DNA of 14,548 nucleotides. Origin: CAZEZY01 sp964516635. GTDB taxonomy: Bacteria; Pseudomonadota; Gammaproteobacteria; Burkholderiales; Burkholderiaceae_C. Below are positions 14,220-14,548 of this stretch, in pieces. Each line of letters starts with the position of its first letter. The first letter of the stretch is position 1. The stretch lies in contig CAZEZY010000058.1 of the NCBI GenBank assembly GCA_964516635.1, positions 1 to 14,548 on the forward strand. The letters run 5' to 3'. The position numbers and the translations under genes were made by a program. The notes beneath the pieces were generated by a model that saw only the letters and a program-made list of their open reading frames with translations, searched no databases and was not told the DNA's origin.

Positions 14220-14548
14220 TCAAAGCACATCACTCGCAAAATCCGCCAGCCGTGACCGTTCCCCACGCGCCAGCGTGATGTGCCCGCCGTGTGGCCAGCC
14301 CTTGAAGCGGTCCACCGCGAAGGTGAGGCCGCTGGAGCCTTCGGTGAGGTAGGGCGTGTCGATCTGCGCCAGGTTGCCCATGCAGATGATCTTGGTGCCG
14401 GGGCCGGCGCGGGTGATGAGCGTCTTCATCTGCTTGGGCGTGAGGTTCTGCGCCTCGTCGATGATGACGTACTTGTTCATGAAGGTGCGCCCGCGCATGA
14501 AGTTCATGCTCTTGACCTTGATGCGGCTGCGGATGAGTTCGTTGGTGG
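14220..14548 (-). CDS. PhoH-family ATPase, C-terminal part (cut by window edge)
   Basis: The gene enters from beyond the right edge; about 108 codons are visible, reading TNELIRSRIKVKSMNFMRGRTFM and then Walker B-like NKYVIIDEAQNLTPKQMKTLITR, the sensor-like TKIICMGNLAQIDTPYL, and GLTFAVDRFKGWPHGGHITLARGERSRLADFASDVL to the stop. The pattern MRGRTF - IIDEAQN - T(R)xGxxxK - GNLAQID is diagnostic of PhoH-like ATPases, and the C-terminal GERSRLADFASDVL fits the longer form with an N-terminal PIN domain (as in YlaK/PhoH2), though that domain is outside the window. These are cytoplasmic, RNA-related ATPases. The ATG at 14507 is internal, not the start. Two hairpins follow the stop. Confidence 0.93.
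   Translation of the reverse strand, partial: TNELIRSRIKVKSMNFMRGRTFMNKYVIIDEAQNLTPKQMKTLITRAGPGTKIICMGNLAQIDTPYLTEGSSGLTFAVDRFKGWPHGGHITLARGERSRLADFASDVL

Overview
The window looks like a stretch of a high-GC betaproteobacterial chromosome, most likely Burkholderiales/Comamonadaceae (Hydrogenophaga-like). This rests on the strong G/C bias at third positions, the style of the DnaB protein, and families common in that group (PaaI-type thioesterase, NMT1-type binding protein with a short Tat/Sec leader, PhoH with a TerB/DUF456 background). The genus is an inference. I see no phage, insertion sequence, CRISPR array, tRNA or rRNA.

Layout, left to right. (1) 44-1260: two exported proteins in a translationally coupled pair, an LprI/DUF1311 protein and an unknown four-cysteine protein. 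(2) 1261-1785: about 525 bases with no convincing gene, possibly decayed coding fragments on the minus strand. (3) 1786-3009: an exported TIM-barrel amidohydrolase, facing a 2-oxoglutarate/Fe(II) oxygenase (4126-3137, minus) across a hairpin. (4) 4127-4422: a divergent control region carrying a nested imperfect palindrome about 195 bases long. (5) 4423-5951: an ABC-type substrate-binding protein coupled to a nucleoside/nucleobase deaminase. Oxygenase, binding protein and deaminase together suggest a small uptake-and-modification module for a nitrogen heterocycle; the substrate is unknown and no permease or ATPase is adjacent. (6) 6105-6944: a TerB-like protein and a very tryptophan-rich two-span membrane protein. 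(7) 9374-6910 (minus): DUF456 membrane protein overlapping a cytoplasmic PhoD-like phosphoesterase, whose end overlaps the tryptophan-rich gene.

(8) 9463-10881: replicative helicase DnaB, followed by a terminator and an unusual run of consecutive inverted repeats (10914-11079) in a gene-free stretch to 11329. (9) 13983-11330 (minus): TetR regulator, DHA2-type MFS exporter and PaaI-type thioesterase in one direction. The tetR promoter (TTGACC, 17-base spacer, TAATAT) carries a 16-base element that recurs, inverted, over the MFS start codon, so an autoregulated efflux locus is likely. (10) 14220-14548 (minus): the C-terminal end of a PhoH-family ATPase, cut by the window edge, with two hairpins behind it.

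The strongest candidates for something undescribed are the large nested palindrome between the oxygenase and the binding protein, the heterocycle module it may control, and the hairpin array behind dnaB.
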